Part shown: one piece after another, positions 13,088 through 28,244 of the stretch
Numbering within the stretch: the stretch's first letter is position 1
How the letters are laid out: every line of letters starts with the position of its first letter
Source: Apostichopus japonicus
Taxonomy: Eukaryota; Echinodermata; Holothuroidea; Aspidochirotida; Stichopodidae
DNA: 64,000 nt
Reading direction: 5' to 3'
NCBI RefSeq assembly: GCF_037975245.1
Contig: NC_092568.1
Location: 14,471,501 to 14,535,500, forward strand
Notes under the pieces: model-generated
Databases searched by the model: none
What the model saw: the letters and a program-made list of their open reading frames with translations, nothing else
Told to the model about the DNA's origin: nothing
Program-made: the position numbers and the translations under genes

Positions 13088-16000
13088 GACTTATCGGTAC
13101 AGTACATTCGATTTATCAGTATCGCACAATCGATTTATCGGTATTGCCCTTCGATTTATCGGTACCGCACATTCTATTCATCGGTATCGCACGTTCGATT
13201 TATCGGTACCGCACTTTCTATTTATCGGTACCGCACAATCGAGTTATCGCTACCGCACATTCGACTTATCGGTATCGTAAATTCGAAATATCGGTATCGC
13301 ACTGTCTATTTATCGGTATCGCACATTCGATTTATCGGTATCGCAAATTCGATTGATCGGTACCGCACAATCGATTTATCGGTCTCTTCAATCGATTTAT
13401 AGGTACCGCGCATTCGATTGATCGTTACCGCAATATCTATTTATCGGTACCGCACATTCGATTTATCGGTATCGCACAATCGATTTATCGGTACGGTTCA
13501 TCTATTTATCGGTACCGCACATTCGATTTATCGGTATCGCACATTCGATTTATCGGTATCGCACAATCGATTTATCGGTACCGCACATTCGATTTATCGG
13601 TATCGCACATTCGATTTATCGGTACCGCACATTCGATTTATCTGTATCGCACATTCGATTCATCGGTATCCCACATTCGATTTATTTGTATCGCTTATTC
13701 GATTGATCGGTATCGCACATTCGATTTATCGGTATCGCACATTCGATTAATCGGTATCGTAAATTCGATTTATCGGTACCGCACATTCTATGAATCGGTA
13801 TCGTAAATTCAATTAATCGTTATCGCGCATTCGATTAATTGGTATCGCACCTTCGATTAATCGGTACCGCACAATCGATTGATCGGTACCGCACAATCGA
13901 TTTATCGGTACCGCACATTCGATTTATCGGTATCGCACATTCGATCTATCGGTATTGCACATTCGATTTATCGGTATCGCACATTCGACTTATCGGTCCG
14001 CACATCGATTTATCAGTAAAGCACATTCGATTGATCGGTACCGCAAAATCGTTTATCGGTCCCGCACAATCGATTTATCGGTATCGCACATTCGACTTAT
14101 CGGTACCGCAAAATCGAAATATCGGTATTGCACATTCGATTTATCGGTACCGCACATTCGATTTATCGGTCCGCACATCGATTTATCAGTAAAGCACATT
14201 CGATTGATCGGTACCGAAAATCGTTTATCGGTCCCGCACAATCAATTTATCGGTATCGCATATTCGACTTATCGGTACCGCAAAATCGAATTATCGGTAC
14301 CACACATTCGATATATCGGTATCGCAAATTCGATTGATCGGTACCGCACAATCGATTCATCGGTACTGCACAATCGATTTATAGGTACCGCGCATTCGAT
14401 TGATCGTCATCGAAATATCGATATATATGTACAGCATAATCGATTTATCGGTACCGCACATTCGATTTATCGGTACCGCACATTCGATTTATCGGTACCG
14501 CACATTTGATTTATCGGTATTGCACATTCGATTAATCGGTATCGCACGTTCGATTTATACGTATTCCCCATTCGATTTATTTGTATCTCTTATTCGATTT
14601 ATCGGTATCGCACAACCGATCCATCGGTATCGTACATTCGACTTATCGGTACCGCACAATCGATTTATCGGTACCGCACATACGATTTATCGGTATCGCA
14701 CATTCGATTTATCGGTACCGCACATTCGATTTATCTGTATAGCACATTCGATTCATCGGTATCCCACATTCGATTTATTTGTATCGCTTATTCGATATAT
14801 CGGTATCGCACATTCGATTTATCGGTATCGCACAACTGATTAATCGGTATCGTAAATTCGATTTATCGGTACCGCACATTCTATAAATCGGTATCGTAAA
14901 TTCAATTAATCATTATCGCGCATTCGATATATCGGTATCGCACCTTCGATTAATCGGTACCGCACAATCGATTGATCGGTACCGCACATTCGACTTATCG
15001 GTATCGCACTTTCGATTTATCGGTATCGCACATTCGATTAATCGGTATCGCACGGTATCGGTATCGGTATCGCACGTTCGATTTATCGGTACCGCACTTT
15101 CTATTTATCGGTACCGCACAATCGATTTATTGCTACCGCACATTCGACTTATCGGTATCGTAAATTCGAAGTATCGGTATCGCACTGTCGATTTATCAGT
15201 ATCGCACATTCGATTTATCGGTATCGCACCTTCGATTAATCGGTACCGCACAATCGATTGATCGGTACCGCACATTCGACTTATCGGTATCGCACTTTCG
15301 ATTGATCGGTATCGCACATTCGATTAATCGGTATCGCACGGTATCGGTATCGGTATCGGTATCGCACGTTCGATTTATCGGTACCGCACTTTCTATTTAT
15401 CGGTACCGCACAATCGATTTATTGCTACCGCACATTCGACTTATCGGTATCGTAAATTCGAAGTATCGGTATCGCACTGTCGATTTATCGGTATCGCACA
15501 TTCGATATATCGGTATCGCAAATTCGATTGATCGGTACCGCACAATCGATTTATCGGTATCGCACAACTGATTAATCGGTATCGCAAATTCGATTTATCG
15601 GTACCGCACATTCTATAAATCGGTATCGTAAATTCAATTAATCGTTATCGCGCATTCGATTTATCGGTATCGCACCTTCGATTAATCGGTACCGCACAAT
15701 CGATTGATCGGTACCGCACATTCGACTTATCGGTATCGTAAATTCGATTTATCGGTATCGCACTTTCGATTTATCGGTATCGCACATTCGATTAATCGGT
15801 ATCGCACGTTCGATTTATCGGTACCGCACTTTCTATTTATCGGTACCGCACAATCGATTTATTGCTACCGCACATTCGACTTATCGGTATCGTAAATTCG
15901 AAGTATCGGTATCGCACTGTCGATTTATCTGTATCGCACATTCCATTAATCGGTATCGCACGTTCGATTTATCGGTATCCCACATTCGATTTATTTGTAT

Positions 16001-19000
16001 CGCTTATTCGATATATCGGTACCGCACATTCGATCTATCGGTATTGCACATTCGATCTATCGGTACCGCACATTCGATTTATCGGTACCGCACATTCGAT
16101 TGATCGGTACCGCACATTCGACTTATCGGTATCGTACATTCGATTTATCGGTATCGCACTTTCGATTTATCGGTATCGCACATTCGATTAATCGGTATCG
16201 CACGGTATCGGTATCGGTATCGCACGTTCGATTTATCGGTACCGTACTTTCTATTTATCGGTACCGCACAATCGATTTATTGCTACCGCACATTCGACTT
16301 ATCGGTATCGTAAATTCGAAGTATCGGTATCGCACTGTCGATTTATCTGTATCGCACATTCGATTTATCGGTCCGCACATTCGATTTATCGGTACCGCAA
16401 AATCGATTTATCGGTCTCTTCAATCGATTTATAGGTACCGCGCATTCGATTGATCGTTACCGCAATATCGATATATCGGTACCGCTCATTCGACTTATGG
16501 ATATCCCACATTCGATTAATCGTTATCGCACGTTCGATTTATTTGTATCGCTTATTCGATTTATTTGTATCGCTTATTCGACTTATTGGTACCGCACAAT
16601 CGATTTATCGGTACCGCACATTCGATTTATCGGTATCGCACATTCGATTTATCGGTATCGCACAATCGATTTATCGGTACCGCACATTCGATTTATCAGT
16701 ATCGCACATTCGATTTATCGGTATCGCACATTCGATTTATCGGTACCACACATTCGATTTATCGGTCCGCACATCGATTTATCGGTAAAGCACATTCGAT
16801 TGATCGGTCCCGCAAAATCGTTTTATCGGTACTACACATTCGATTTATCGGTTTTGCAAATTCTATTTTTCGGTACCGCACATTCGATTGATCGGTCCCG
16901 CAAAATCGAATTATCGGTACCACACATTCGATTAATCGGTATCGCAAATTCGATTGATCGGTACCGCACAATCGATTTATCGGTCTCTTCAATCGATTTA
17001 TAGGTACCGCGCATTCGATTGATCGTTACCGCAATATCGATTTATCGGTACCGCACAATCGACTTATCGGTACAGTACATTCGATTTATCAGTATCGCAC
17101 AATCGATTTATCGGTATTGCCCTTCGATTTATCGGTACCGCACATTCTATTCATCGGTATCGCACGTTCGATTTATCGGTACCGCACTTTCTATTTATCG
17201 GTACCGCACAATCGAGTTATCGCTACCGCACATTCGACTTATCGGTATCGTAAATTCGAAATATCGGTATCGCACTGTCTATTTATCGGTATCGCACATT
17301 CGATTTATCGGTATCGCAAATTCGATTGATCGGTACCGCACAATCGATTTATCGGTCTCTTCAATCGATTTATAGGTACCGCGCATTCGATTGATCGTTA
17401 CCGCAATATCTATTTATCGGTACCGCACATTCGATTTATCGGTATCGCACAATCGATTTATCGGTACGGTTCATCTATTTATCGGTACCGCACATTCGAT
17501 TTATCGGTATCGCACATTCGATTTATCGGTATCGCACAATCGATTTATCGGTACCGCACATTCGATTTATCGGTATCGCACATTCGATTTATCGGTACCG
17601 CACATTCGATTTATCTGTATCGCACATTCGATTCATCGGTATCCCACATTCGATTTATTTGTATCGCTTATTCGATTGATCGGTATCGCACATTCGATTT
17701 ATCGGTATCGCACATTCGATTAATCGGTATCGTAAATTCGATTTATCGGTACCGCACATTCTATGAATCGGTATCGTAAATTCAATTAATCGTTATCGCG
17801 CATTCGATTAATTGGTATCGCACCTTCGATTAATCGGTACCGCACAATCGATTGATCGGTACCGCACAATCGATTTATCGGTACCGCACATTCGATTTAT
17901 CGGTATCGCACATTCGATCTATCGGTATTGCACATTCGATTTATCGGTATCGCACATTCGACTTATCGGTCCGCACATCGATTTATCAGTAAAGCACATT
18001 CGATTGATCGGTACCGCAAAATCGTTTATCGGTCCCGCACAATCGATTTATCGGTATCGCACATTCGACTTATCGGTACCGCAAAATCGAAATATCGGTA
18101 TTGCACATTCGATTTATCGGTACCGCACATTCGATTTATCGGTCCGCACATCGATTTATCAGTAAAGCACATTCGATTGATCGGTACCGAAAATCGTTTA
18201 TCGGTCCCGCACAATCAATTTATCGGTATCGCATATTCGACTTATCGGTACCGCAAAATCGAATTATCGGTACCACACATTCGATATATCGGTATCGCAA
18301 ATTCGATTGATCGGTACCGCACAATCGATTCATCGGTACTGCACAATCGATTTATAGGTACCGCGCATTCGATTGATCGTCATCGAAATATCGATATATA
18401 TGTACAGCATAATCGATTTATCGGTACCGCACATTCGATTTATCGGTACCGCACATTCGATTTATCGGTACCGCACATTTGATTTATCGGTATTGCACAT
18501 TCGATTAATCGGTATCGCACGTTCGATTTATACGTATTCCCCATTCGATTTATTTGTATCTCTTATTCGATTTATCGGTATCGCACAACCGATCCATCGG
18601 TATCGTACATTCGACTTATCGGTACCGCACAATCGATTTATCGGTACCGCACATACGATTTATCGGTATCGCACATTCGATTTATCGGTACCGCACATTC
18701 GATTTATCTGTATAGCACATTCGATTCATCGGTATCCCACATTCGATTTATTTGTATCGCTTATTCGATATATCGGTATCGCACATTCGATTTATCGGTA
18801 TCGCACAACTGATTAATCGGTATCGTAAATTCGATTTATCGGTACCGCACATTCTATAAATCGGTATCGTAAATTCAATTAATCATTATCGCGCATTCGA
18901 TATATCGGTATCGCACCTTCGATTAATCGGTACCGCACAATCGATTGATCGGTACCGCACATTCGACTTATCGGTATCGCACTTTCGATTTATCGGTATC

Positions 19001-21033
19001 GCACATTCGATTAATCGGTATCGCACGGTATCGGTATCGGTATCGCACGTTCGATTTATCGGTACCGCACTTTCTATTTATCGGTACCGCACAATCGATT
19101 TATTGCTACCGCACATTCGACTTATCGGTATCGTAAATTCGAAGTATCGGTATCGCACTGTCGATTTATCAGTATCGCACATTCGATTTATCGGTATCGC
19201 ACCTTCGATTAATCGGTACCGCACAATCGATTGATCGGTACCGCACATTCGACTTATCGGTATCGCACTTTCGATTGATCGGTATCGCACATTCGATTAA
19301 TCGGTATCGCACGGTATCGGTATCGGTATCGGTATCGCACGTTCGATTTATCGGTACCGCACTTTCTATTTATCGGTACCGCACAATCGATTTATTGCTA
19401 CCGCACATTCGACTTATCGGTATCGTAAATTCGAAGTATCGGTATCGCACTGTCGATTTATCGGTATCGCACATTCGATTTATCGGTATCGCAAATTCGA
19501 TTGATCGGTACCGCACAATCGATTTATCGGTATCGCACAACTGATTAATCGGTATCGCAAATTCGATTTATCGGTACCGCACATTCTATAAATCGGTATC
19601 GTAAATTCAATTAATCGTTATCGCGCATTCGATTTATCGGTATCGCACCTTCGATTAATCGGTACCGCACAATCGATTGATCGGTACCGCACATTCGACT
19701 TATCGGTATCGTAAATTCGATTTATCGGTATCGCACTTTCGATTTATCGGTATCGCACATTCGATTAATCGGTATCGCACGTTCGATTTATCGGTACCGC
19801 ACTTTCTATTTATCGGTACCGCACAATCGATTTATTGCTACCGCACATTCGACTTATCGGTATCGTAAATTCGAAGTATCGGTATCGCACTGTCGATTTA
19901 TCTGTATCGCACATTCCATTAATCGGTATCGCACGTTCGATTTATCGGTATCCCACATTCGATTTATTTGTATCGCTTATTCGATATATCGGTACCGCAC
20001 ATTCGATCTATCGGTATTGCACATTCGATCTATCGGTACCGCACATTCGATTTATCGGTACCGCACATTCGATTGATCGGTACCGCACATTCGACTTATC
20101 GGTATCGTACATTCGATTTATCGGTATCGCACTTTCGATTTATCGGTATCGCACATTCGATTAATCGGTATCGCACGGTATCGGTATCGGTATCGCACGT
20201 TCGATTTATCGGTACCGTACTTTCTATTTATCGGTACCGCACAATCGATTTATTGCTACCGCACATTCGACTTATCGGTATCGTAAATTCGAAGTATCGG
20301 TATCGCACTGTCGATTTATCTGTATCGCACATTCGATTTATCGGTCCGCACATTCGATTTATCGGTACCGCAAAATCGATTTATCGGTCTCTTCAATCGA
20401 TTTATAGGTACCGCGCATTCGATTGATCGTTACCGCAATATCGATATATCGGTACCGCTCATTCGACTTATGGATATCCCACATTCGATTAATCGTTATC
20501 GCACGTTCGATTTATTTGTATCGCTTATTCGATTTATTTGTATCGCTTATTCGACTTATTGGTACCGCACAATCGATTTATCGGTACCGCACATTCGATT
20601 TATCGGTATCGCACATTCGATTTATCGGTATCGCACAATCGATTTATCGGTACCGCACATTCGATTTATCAGTATCGCACATTCGATTTATCGGTATCGC
20701 ACATTCGATTTATCGGTACCACACATTCGATTTATCGGTCCGCACATCGATTTATCGGTAAAGCACATTCGATTGATCGGTCCCGCAAAATCGTTTTATC
20801 GGTACTACACATTCGATTTATCGGTTTTGCAAATTCTATTTTTCGGTACCGCACATTCGATTGATCGGTCCCGCAAAATCGAATTATCGGTACCACACAT
20901 TCGATTAATCGGTATCGCAAATTCGATTGATCGGTACCGCACAATCGATTTATCGGTCTCTTCAATCGATTTATAGGTACCGCGCATTCGATTGATCGTT
21001 ACCGCAATATCGATTTATCGGTACCGCACAATC
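13088..21033 (+). repeat. Tandem duplication, 3,973-bp period
   Basis: Copy 1 spans about 13088-17060 and copy 2 about 17061-21033. Both begin at the string CTTATCGGTACAGTACATTCG, and every rare variant inside recurs at exactly +3973: GATATATATGTAC, the GGTATC expansions, GGTATTCCCCATTCG and GGTTTTGCAAATTC. Only isolated substitutions separate the copies, for example GATATATCGG at about 15506 against GATTTATCGG at about 19479. This indicates very recent duplication or strong homogenisation. Confidence 0.93.
15054..15363 (+). repeat. GGTATC hexamer expansions inside satellite
   Basis: At about 15054-15074 and 15340-15363 the GGTATC part of a monomer is itself tandemly reiterated (three and four copies) before the monomer resumes at GCACG. 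The same expansions recur in the duplicated copies near 16204, 19027, 19313, 20177, 23238 and 24101, and in a variant near 38234 that ends in GTACG. The copies near 19027, 19313 and 20177 sit at +3973 and those near 23238 and 24101 at +3925, so they arose before those duplications. Confidence 0.85.
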
Positions 21034-24000
21034 GATTTATCGGTACCGCACATTCGATTTATCAGTATCGCACATTCGATTTATCGGTATTGCACATTCG
21101 ATTTATCGGTACCGCACATTCGATTTATCGGTCCGCACATCGATTTATCGGTAAAGCCCATTCGATTGATAGGTACCGCAAAATCGTTTATCGGTCCCGC
21201 ACAATCGATTTATCGGTATCGCACATTCGACTTATCGGTACCGCAAAATCGAATTATCGGTACCACACATTCGATACATCGGTATCGCAAATTCGATTGA
21301 TCGGTACCGCACAATCGATTCATCGGTACCGCACAATCGATTTATAGGTACCGCGCATTCGACTGATCGTCATCGCAATATCGATATATATGTACCGCAC
21401 AATCGATTTATCGGTACCGCACATTCGATTTATCGGTATCGTACGTTCGATTTATCGGTACCGCACAATCGATATATCGGTATCGCACATTCGATTTATC
21501 GCTACCGCACAATCGATTTATCGCTACCGCACATTCGACTTATCGGTATCGTAAATTCGAAATATCGGAATCGCACTGTCGATTTATCGGTATCGCACAT
21601 TCGATTTATCGGTATCGCACAACAGATTCATCGGTATCGCACATTCGATTTATCGGTACCGCACAATTGATTTATCGGTATCGCACATTCGATTTATCGG
21701 TCCCGCACAATCGATTTATCGGTATCGCACATTCGATATATTGGTATCGCAAATTCGATTGATCGGTACCGCACAATCGATTCATCGGTACCGCACAATC
21801 GATTTATAGGTACCGCGCATTCGATTGATCGTTATCGCAATATCGATATATATGTACCGCACAATCGATTTATCGGTACCGTACATTCGATTTATCGGTA
21901 TCGTACGTTCGATTTATCGGTATCGTAAATTCGAAATATCGGTATCGCACTGTCTATTTATCGGTATCGCACATTCGATTTATCGGTATCGCAAATTCGA
22001 TTGATCGGTACCGCACAATCGATTTATCGGTCTCTTCAATCGATTGATAGGTACCGCGCATTCGATTGATCGTTACCGCAATATCGATTTATCGGTACCG
22101 CACAATCGATTTATCGGTATCGCACATTCCATTATCAGTATCGCACATTCGATCTATCGGTATTGCACATTCGATTTATCGGTACCGCACATTCGATTTA
22201 TCGGTCCGCACATCGATTTATCGGTAAAGCATATTCGATTGATCGGTCCTGCAAAATCGTTTATCGGTCCCGCACAATCGATTTATCGGTACCACACATT
22301 CGATTATCGGTACCGCAAAATTGATTTATCGGTATCGCACATTCGATTTATCGGTATCGCAAATTCGATTGATCGGTACCGCAGAATCGATTTTTCGGTC
22401 TCTTCAATCGATTTATAGGTACCGCGCATTCGATTGATCGTTACCGCAATATCTATATATCGGTACCGCACAACCGTTTTATCGGTCCCGCACATTCGAT
22501 TTATCGGTATCGCACATTCGAGTTATCGGTACCGTACATTCGATTTATCAGTATCGCACAATCGATTTATCGGTATTGCCCTTCGATTTATCGGTACCGC
22601 ACATTCTATTCATCGGTATCGCACGTTCGATTTATCGGTACCGCACTTTCTATTTATCGGTACCGCACAATCGAGTTATCGCTACCGCACATTCGACTTA
22701 TCGGTATCGTAAATTCGAAATATCGGTATCGCACTGTCTATTTATCGGTATCGCACATTCGATTCATCGGTATCGCAAATTCGATTGATCGGTACCGCAC
22801 AATCGATTTATCGGTCTTTTCAATCGATTTATAGGTATCGCGCATTCGATTGATCGTTACCGCAATATCTATTTATCGGTACCGCACATTCGATTTATCG
22901 GTATCGCACAATCGATTTATCGGTATCGCACTTTCGATTAATCGGTACCGCACATTCGATTTATCGGTACCGCACTTTCGATTGATCGGTCCTGCAAAAT
23001 CGTTTATCGGTCCCGCACAATCGATTTATCGGTACCACACATTCGATTATCGGTATCGTAAATTCGAAGTATCGGTATCGCACTGTCGATTTATCAGTAT
23101 CGCACATTCGATTTATCGGTATCGCACCTTCGATTAATCGGTACCGCACAATCGATTGATCGGTACCGCACATTCGACTTATCGGTATCGCACTTTCGAT
23201 TGATCGGTATCGCACATTCGATTAATCGGTATCGCACGGTATCGGTATCGGTATCGGTATCGCACGTTCGATTTATCGGTACCGCACTTTCTATTTATCG
23301 GTACCGCACAATCGATTTATTGCTACCGCACATTCGACTTATCGGTATCGTAAATTCGAAGTATCGGTATCGCACTGTCGATTTATCGGTATCGCACATT
23401 CGATTTATCGGTATCGCAAATTCGATTGATCGGTACCGCACAATCGATTTATCGGTATCGCACAACTGATTAATCGGTATCGCAAATTCGATTTATCGGT
23501 ACCGCACATTCTATAAATCGGTATCGTAAATTCAATTAATCGTTATCGCGCATTCGATTTATCGGTATCGCACCTTCGATTAATCGGTACCGCACAATCG
23601 ATTGATCGGTACCGCACATTCGACTTATCGGTATCGTAAATTCGATTTATCGGTATCGCACTTTCGATTTATCGGTATCGCACATTCGATTAATCGGTAT
23701 CGCACGTTCGATTTATCGGTACCGCACTTTCTATTTATCGGTACCGCACAATCGATTTATTGCTACCGCACATTCGACTTATCGGTATCGTAAATTCGAA
23801 GTATCGGTATCGCACTGTCGATTTATCTGTATCGCACATTCCATTAATCGGTATCGCACGTTCGATTTATCGGTATCCCACATTCGATTTATTTGTATCG
23901 CTTATTCGATATATCGGTACCGCACATTCGATCTATCGGTATTGCACATTCGATCTATCGGTACCGCACATTCGATTTATCGGTACCGCACATTCGATTG

Positions 24001-26855
24001 ATCGGTACCGCACATTCGACTTATCGGTATCGTACATTCGATTTATCGGTATCGCACTTTCGATTTATCGGTATCGCACATTCGATTAATCGGTATCGCA
24101 CGGTATCGGTATCGGTATCGCACGTTCGATTTATCGGTACCGTACTTTCTATTTATCGGTACCGCACAATCGATTTATTGCTACCGCACATTCGACTTAT
24201 CGGTATCGTAAATTCGAAGTATCGGTATCGCACTGTCGATTTATCTGTATCGCACATTCGATTTATCGGTCCGCACATTCGATTTATCGGTACCGCAAAA
24301 TCGATTTATCGGTCTCTTCAATCGATTTATAGGTACCGCGCATTCGATTGATCGTTACCGCAATATCGATATATCGGTACCGCTCATTCGACTTATGGAT
24401 ATCCCACATTCGATTAATCGTTATCGCACGTTCGATTTATTTGTATCGCTTATTCGATTTATTTGTATCGCTTATTCGACTTATTGGTACCGCACAATCG
24501 ATTTATCGGTACCGCACATTCGATTTATCGGTATCGCACATTCGATTTATCGGTATCGCACAATCGATTTATCGGTACCGCACATTCGATTTATCAGTAT
24601 CGCACATTCGATTTATCGGTATCGCACATTCGATTTATCGGTACCACACATTCGATTTATCGGTCCGCACATCGATTTATCGGTAAAGCACATTCGATTG
24701 ATCGGTCCCGCAAAATCGTTTTATCGGTACTACACATTCGATTTATCGGTTTTGCAAATTCTATTTTTCGGTACCGCACATTCGATTGATCGGTCCCGCA
24801 AAATCGAATTATCGGTACCACACATTCGATTAATCGGTATCGCAAATTCGATTGATCGGTACCGCACAATCGATTTATCGGTCTCTTCAATCGATTTATA
24901 GGTACCGCGCATTCGATTGATCGTTACCGCAATATCGATTTATCGGTACCGCACAATCGATTTATCGGTACCGCACATTCGATTTATCAGTATCGCACAT
25001 TCGATTTATCGGTATTGCACATTCGATTTATCGGTACCGCACATTCGATTTATCGGTCCGCACATCGATTTATCGGTAAAGCCCATTCGATTGATAGGTA
25101 CCGCAAAATCGTTTATCGGTCCCGCACAATCGATTTATCGGTATCGCACATTCGACTTATCGGTACCGCAAAATCGAATTATCGGTACCACACATTCGAT
25201 ACATCGGTATCGCAAATTCGATTGATCGGTACCGCACAATCGATTCATCGGTACCGCACAATCGATTTATAGGTACCGCGCATTCGACTGATCGTCATCG
25301 CAATATCGATATATATGTACCGCACAATCGATTTATCGGTACCGCACATTCGATTTATCGGTATCGTACGTTCGATTTATCGGTACCGCACAATCGATAT
25401 ATCGGTATCGCACATTCGATTTATCGCTACCGCACAATCGATTTATCGCTACCGCACATTCGACTTATCGGTATCGTAAATTCGAAATATCGGAATCGCA
25501 CTGTCGATTTATCGGTATCGCACATTCGATTTATCGGTATCGCACAACAGATTCATCGGTATCGCACATTCGATTTATCGGTACCGCACAATTGATTTAT
25601 CGGTATCGCACATTCGATTTATCGGTCCCGCACAATCGATTTATCGGTATCGCACATTCGATATATTGGTATCGCAAATTCGATTGATCGGTACCGCACA
25701 ATCGATTCATCGGTACCGCACAATCGATTTATAGGTACCGCGCATTCGATTGATCGTTATCGCAATATCGATATATATGTACCGCACAATCGATTTATCG
25801 GTACCGTACATTCGATTTATCGGTATCGTACGTTCGATTTATCGGTATCGTAAATTCGAAATATCGGTATCGCACTGTCTATTTATCGGTATCGCACATT
25901 CGATTTATCGGTATCGCAAATTCGATTGATCGGTACCGCACAATCGATTTATCGGTCTCTTCAATCGATTGATAGGTACCGCGCATTCGATTGATCGTTA
26001 CCGCAATATCGATTTATCGGTACCGCACAATCGATTTATCGGTATCGCACATTCCATTATCAGTATCGCACATTCGATCTATCGGTATTGCACATTCGAT
26101 TTATCGGTACCGCACATTCGATTTATCGGTCCGCACATCGATTTATCGGTAAAGCATATTCGATTGATCGGTCCTGCAAAATCGTTTATCGGTCCCGCAC
26201 AATCGATTTATCGGTACCACACATTCGATTATCGGTACCGCAAAATTGATTTATCGGTATCGCACATTCGATTTATCGGTATCGCAAATTCGATTGATCG
26301 GTACCGCAGAATCGATTTTTCGGTCTCTTCAATCGATTTATAGGTACCGCGCATTCGATTGATCGTTACCGCAATATCTATATATCGGTACCGCACAACC
26401 GTTTTATCGGTCCCGCACATTCGATTTATCGGTATCGCACATTCGAGTTATCGGTACCGTACATTCGATTTATCAGTATCGCACAATCGATTTATCGGTA
26501 TTGCCCTTCGATTTATCGGTACCGCACATTCTATTCATCGGTATCGCACGTTCGATTTATCGGTACCGCACTTTCTATTTATCGGTACCGCACAATCGAG
26601 TTATCGCTACCGCACATTCGACTTATCGGTATCGTAAATTCGAAATATCGGTATCGCACTGTCTATTTATCGGTATCGCACATTCGATTCATCGGTATCG
26701 CAAATTCGATTGATCGGTACCGCACAATCGATTTATCGGTCTCTTCAATCGATTTATAGGTATCGCGCATTCGATTGATCGTTACCGCAATATCTATTTA
26801 TCGGTACCGCACATTCGATTTATCGGTATCGCACAATCGATTTATCGGTACCGCA
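19131..26855 (+). repeat. Overlapping tandem duplication, 3,925-bp period
   Basis: Sequence from about 19131 to about 22930 recurs at +3925 (23056 to about 26855). It overlaps the second copy of the 3,973-bp duplication, so much of this stretch exists in three copies (for example 15302, 19275 and 23200). One copy has GGTCTCTTCAATCG and the other GGTCTTTTCAATCG near 22811 and 26736; other differences are similarly sparse. The repeat starts at the mosaic junction just before 23056. Confidence 0.92.
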
Positions 26856-27950
26856 CTTTCGATTTATCGGTACCGCACAATCGATTTATCGGTACCACAC
26901 ATTCGATTTATCGGTATCGCACATTCGATTTATCGGTATCGCACAATCGATTTATCGGTACCGCACATTCGATTTATCAGTATCGCACATTCGATTTATC
27001 GGTATCGCACATTCGATTTATCGGTACCACACATTCGATTTATCGGTCCGCACATCGATTTATCGGTAAAGCACATTCGATTGATCGGTCCCGCAAAATC
27101 GTTTTATCGGTACTACACATTCGATTTATCGGTTTCGCAAATTCTATTTATCGGTACCGCACATTCGATTGATCGGTCCCGCAAAATCGAATTATCGGTA
27201 CCACACATTCGATTAATCGGTATCGCAAATTCGATTGATCGGTACCGCACAATCGATTTATCGGTCTCTTCAATCGATTTATAGGTACCGCGCATTCGAT
27301 TGATCGTTACCGCAATATCGATTTATCGGTACCGCACAATCGATTTATCGGTACCGCACATTCGATTTATCATTATCGCACATTCGATCTATCGGTATTG
27401 CATATTCGATTTATCGGTACCGCACATTCGATTTATCGGTCCGCACATCGATTTATCGGTATCGCCCATTCGATTGATAGGTACCGCGAAATCGTTTATC
27501 GGTCCCGCACAATCGATTTATCGGTATCGCACATTCGACTTATCGGTACCGCAAAATCGAATTATCGGTACCACACATTCGATATATCGGTATCGCAAAT
27601 TCGATTGATCGGTACCGCACAATCGATTCATCGGTACCGCACAATCGATTTATAGGTACCGCGCATTCGACTGATCGTCATCGCAATATCGATATATATG
27701 TACCGCACAATCGATTTATCGGTACCGCACATTCGATTTATCGGTATCGTACGTTCGATTTATCGGTACCGCACAATCGATATATCGGTATCGCACATTC
27801 GATTTATCGCTACCGCACAATCGATTTATCGCTACCGCACATTCGACTTATCGGTATCGTAAATTCGAAATATCGGTATCGCACTGTCGATTTATCGGTA
27901 TCGCACATTCGATTTATCGGTATCGCACAACAGATTCATCGGTATCGCAC
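24490..27950 (+). repeat. Partial satellite duplication at offset 2,383 bp
   Basis: The stretch from about 24490 to 25560 recurs at about 26873-27950 with a constant offset of 2383. Markers are GGTACCACACATTCG, GGTCCGCACATCG with GGTAAAGCACATTCG, and GATATATATGTACC. Small differences occur, for example GGTTTTGC against GGTTTCGC, GGTAAAGCCC against GGTATCGCCC, and ATCAGTATC against ATCATTATC. The 1,317 bp between the segments belongs to the 3,925-bp duplication. Confidence 0.8.
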
Positions 27951-27965
27951 ATTCGACTTATCGGT

Positions 27966-28141
27966 ACCGCACAATCGATTTATCGGTACCGCACTTTCGA
28001 TTTATCGGTACCGCACAATCCATTTATCGGTACCGTACATTCGATTTATCGGTACCGCACAATCGATTTATCGGTACCGCACTTTCGATTTATCGGTACC
28101 GCACAATCCATTTATCGGTACCGCACATTCGATTTATCGGT
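27966..28141 (+). repeat. 88-bp local tandem duplication (4 monomers)
   Basis: A four-monomer run containing CACTTTCG followed by CACAATCCATTTATCGG appears twice in succession with an offset of 88 bp (4 x 22). Confidence 0.7.
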
Positions 28142-28244
28142 ATCGCACAATCGATTTATCGGTATTGCCCTTCGATTCATCGGCACCGCACATTCTATTC
28201 ATCAGTATCGCACGTTCGATTTATCGGTACCGCACATTCTATTT

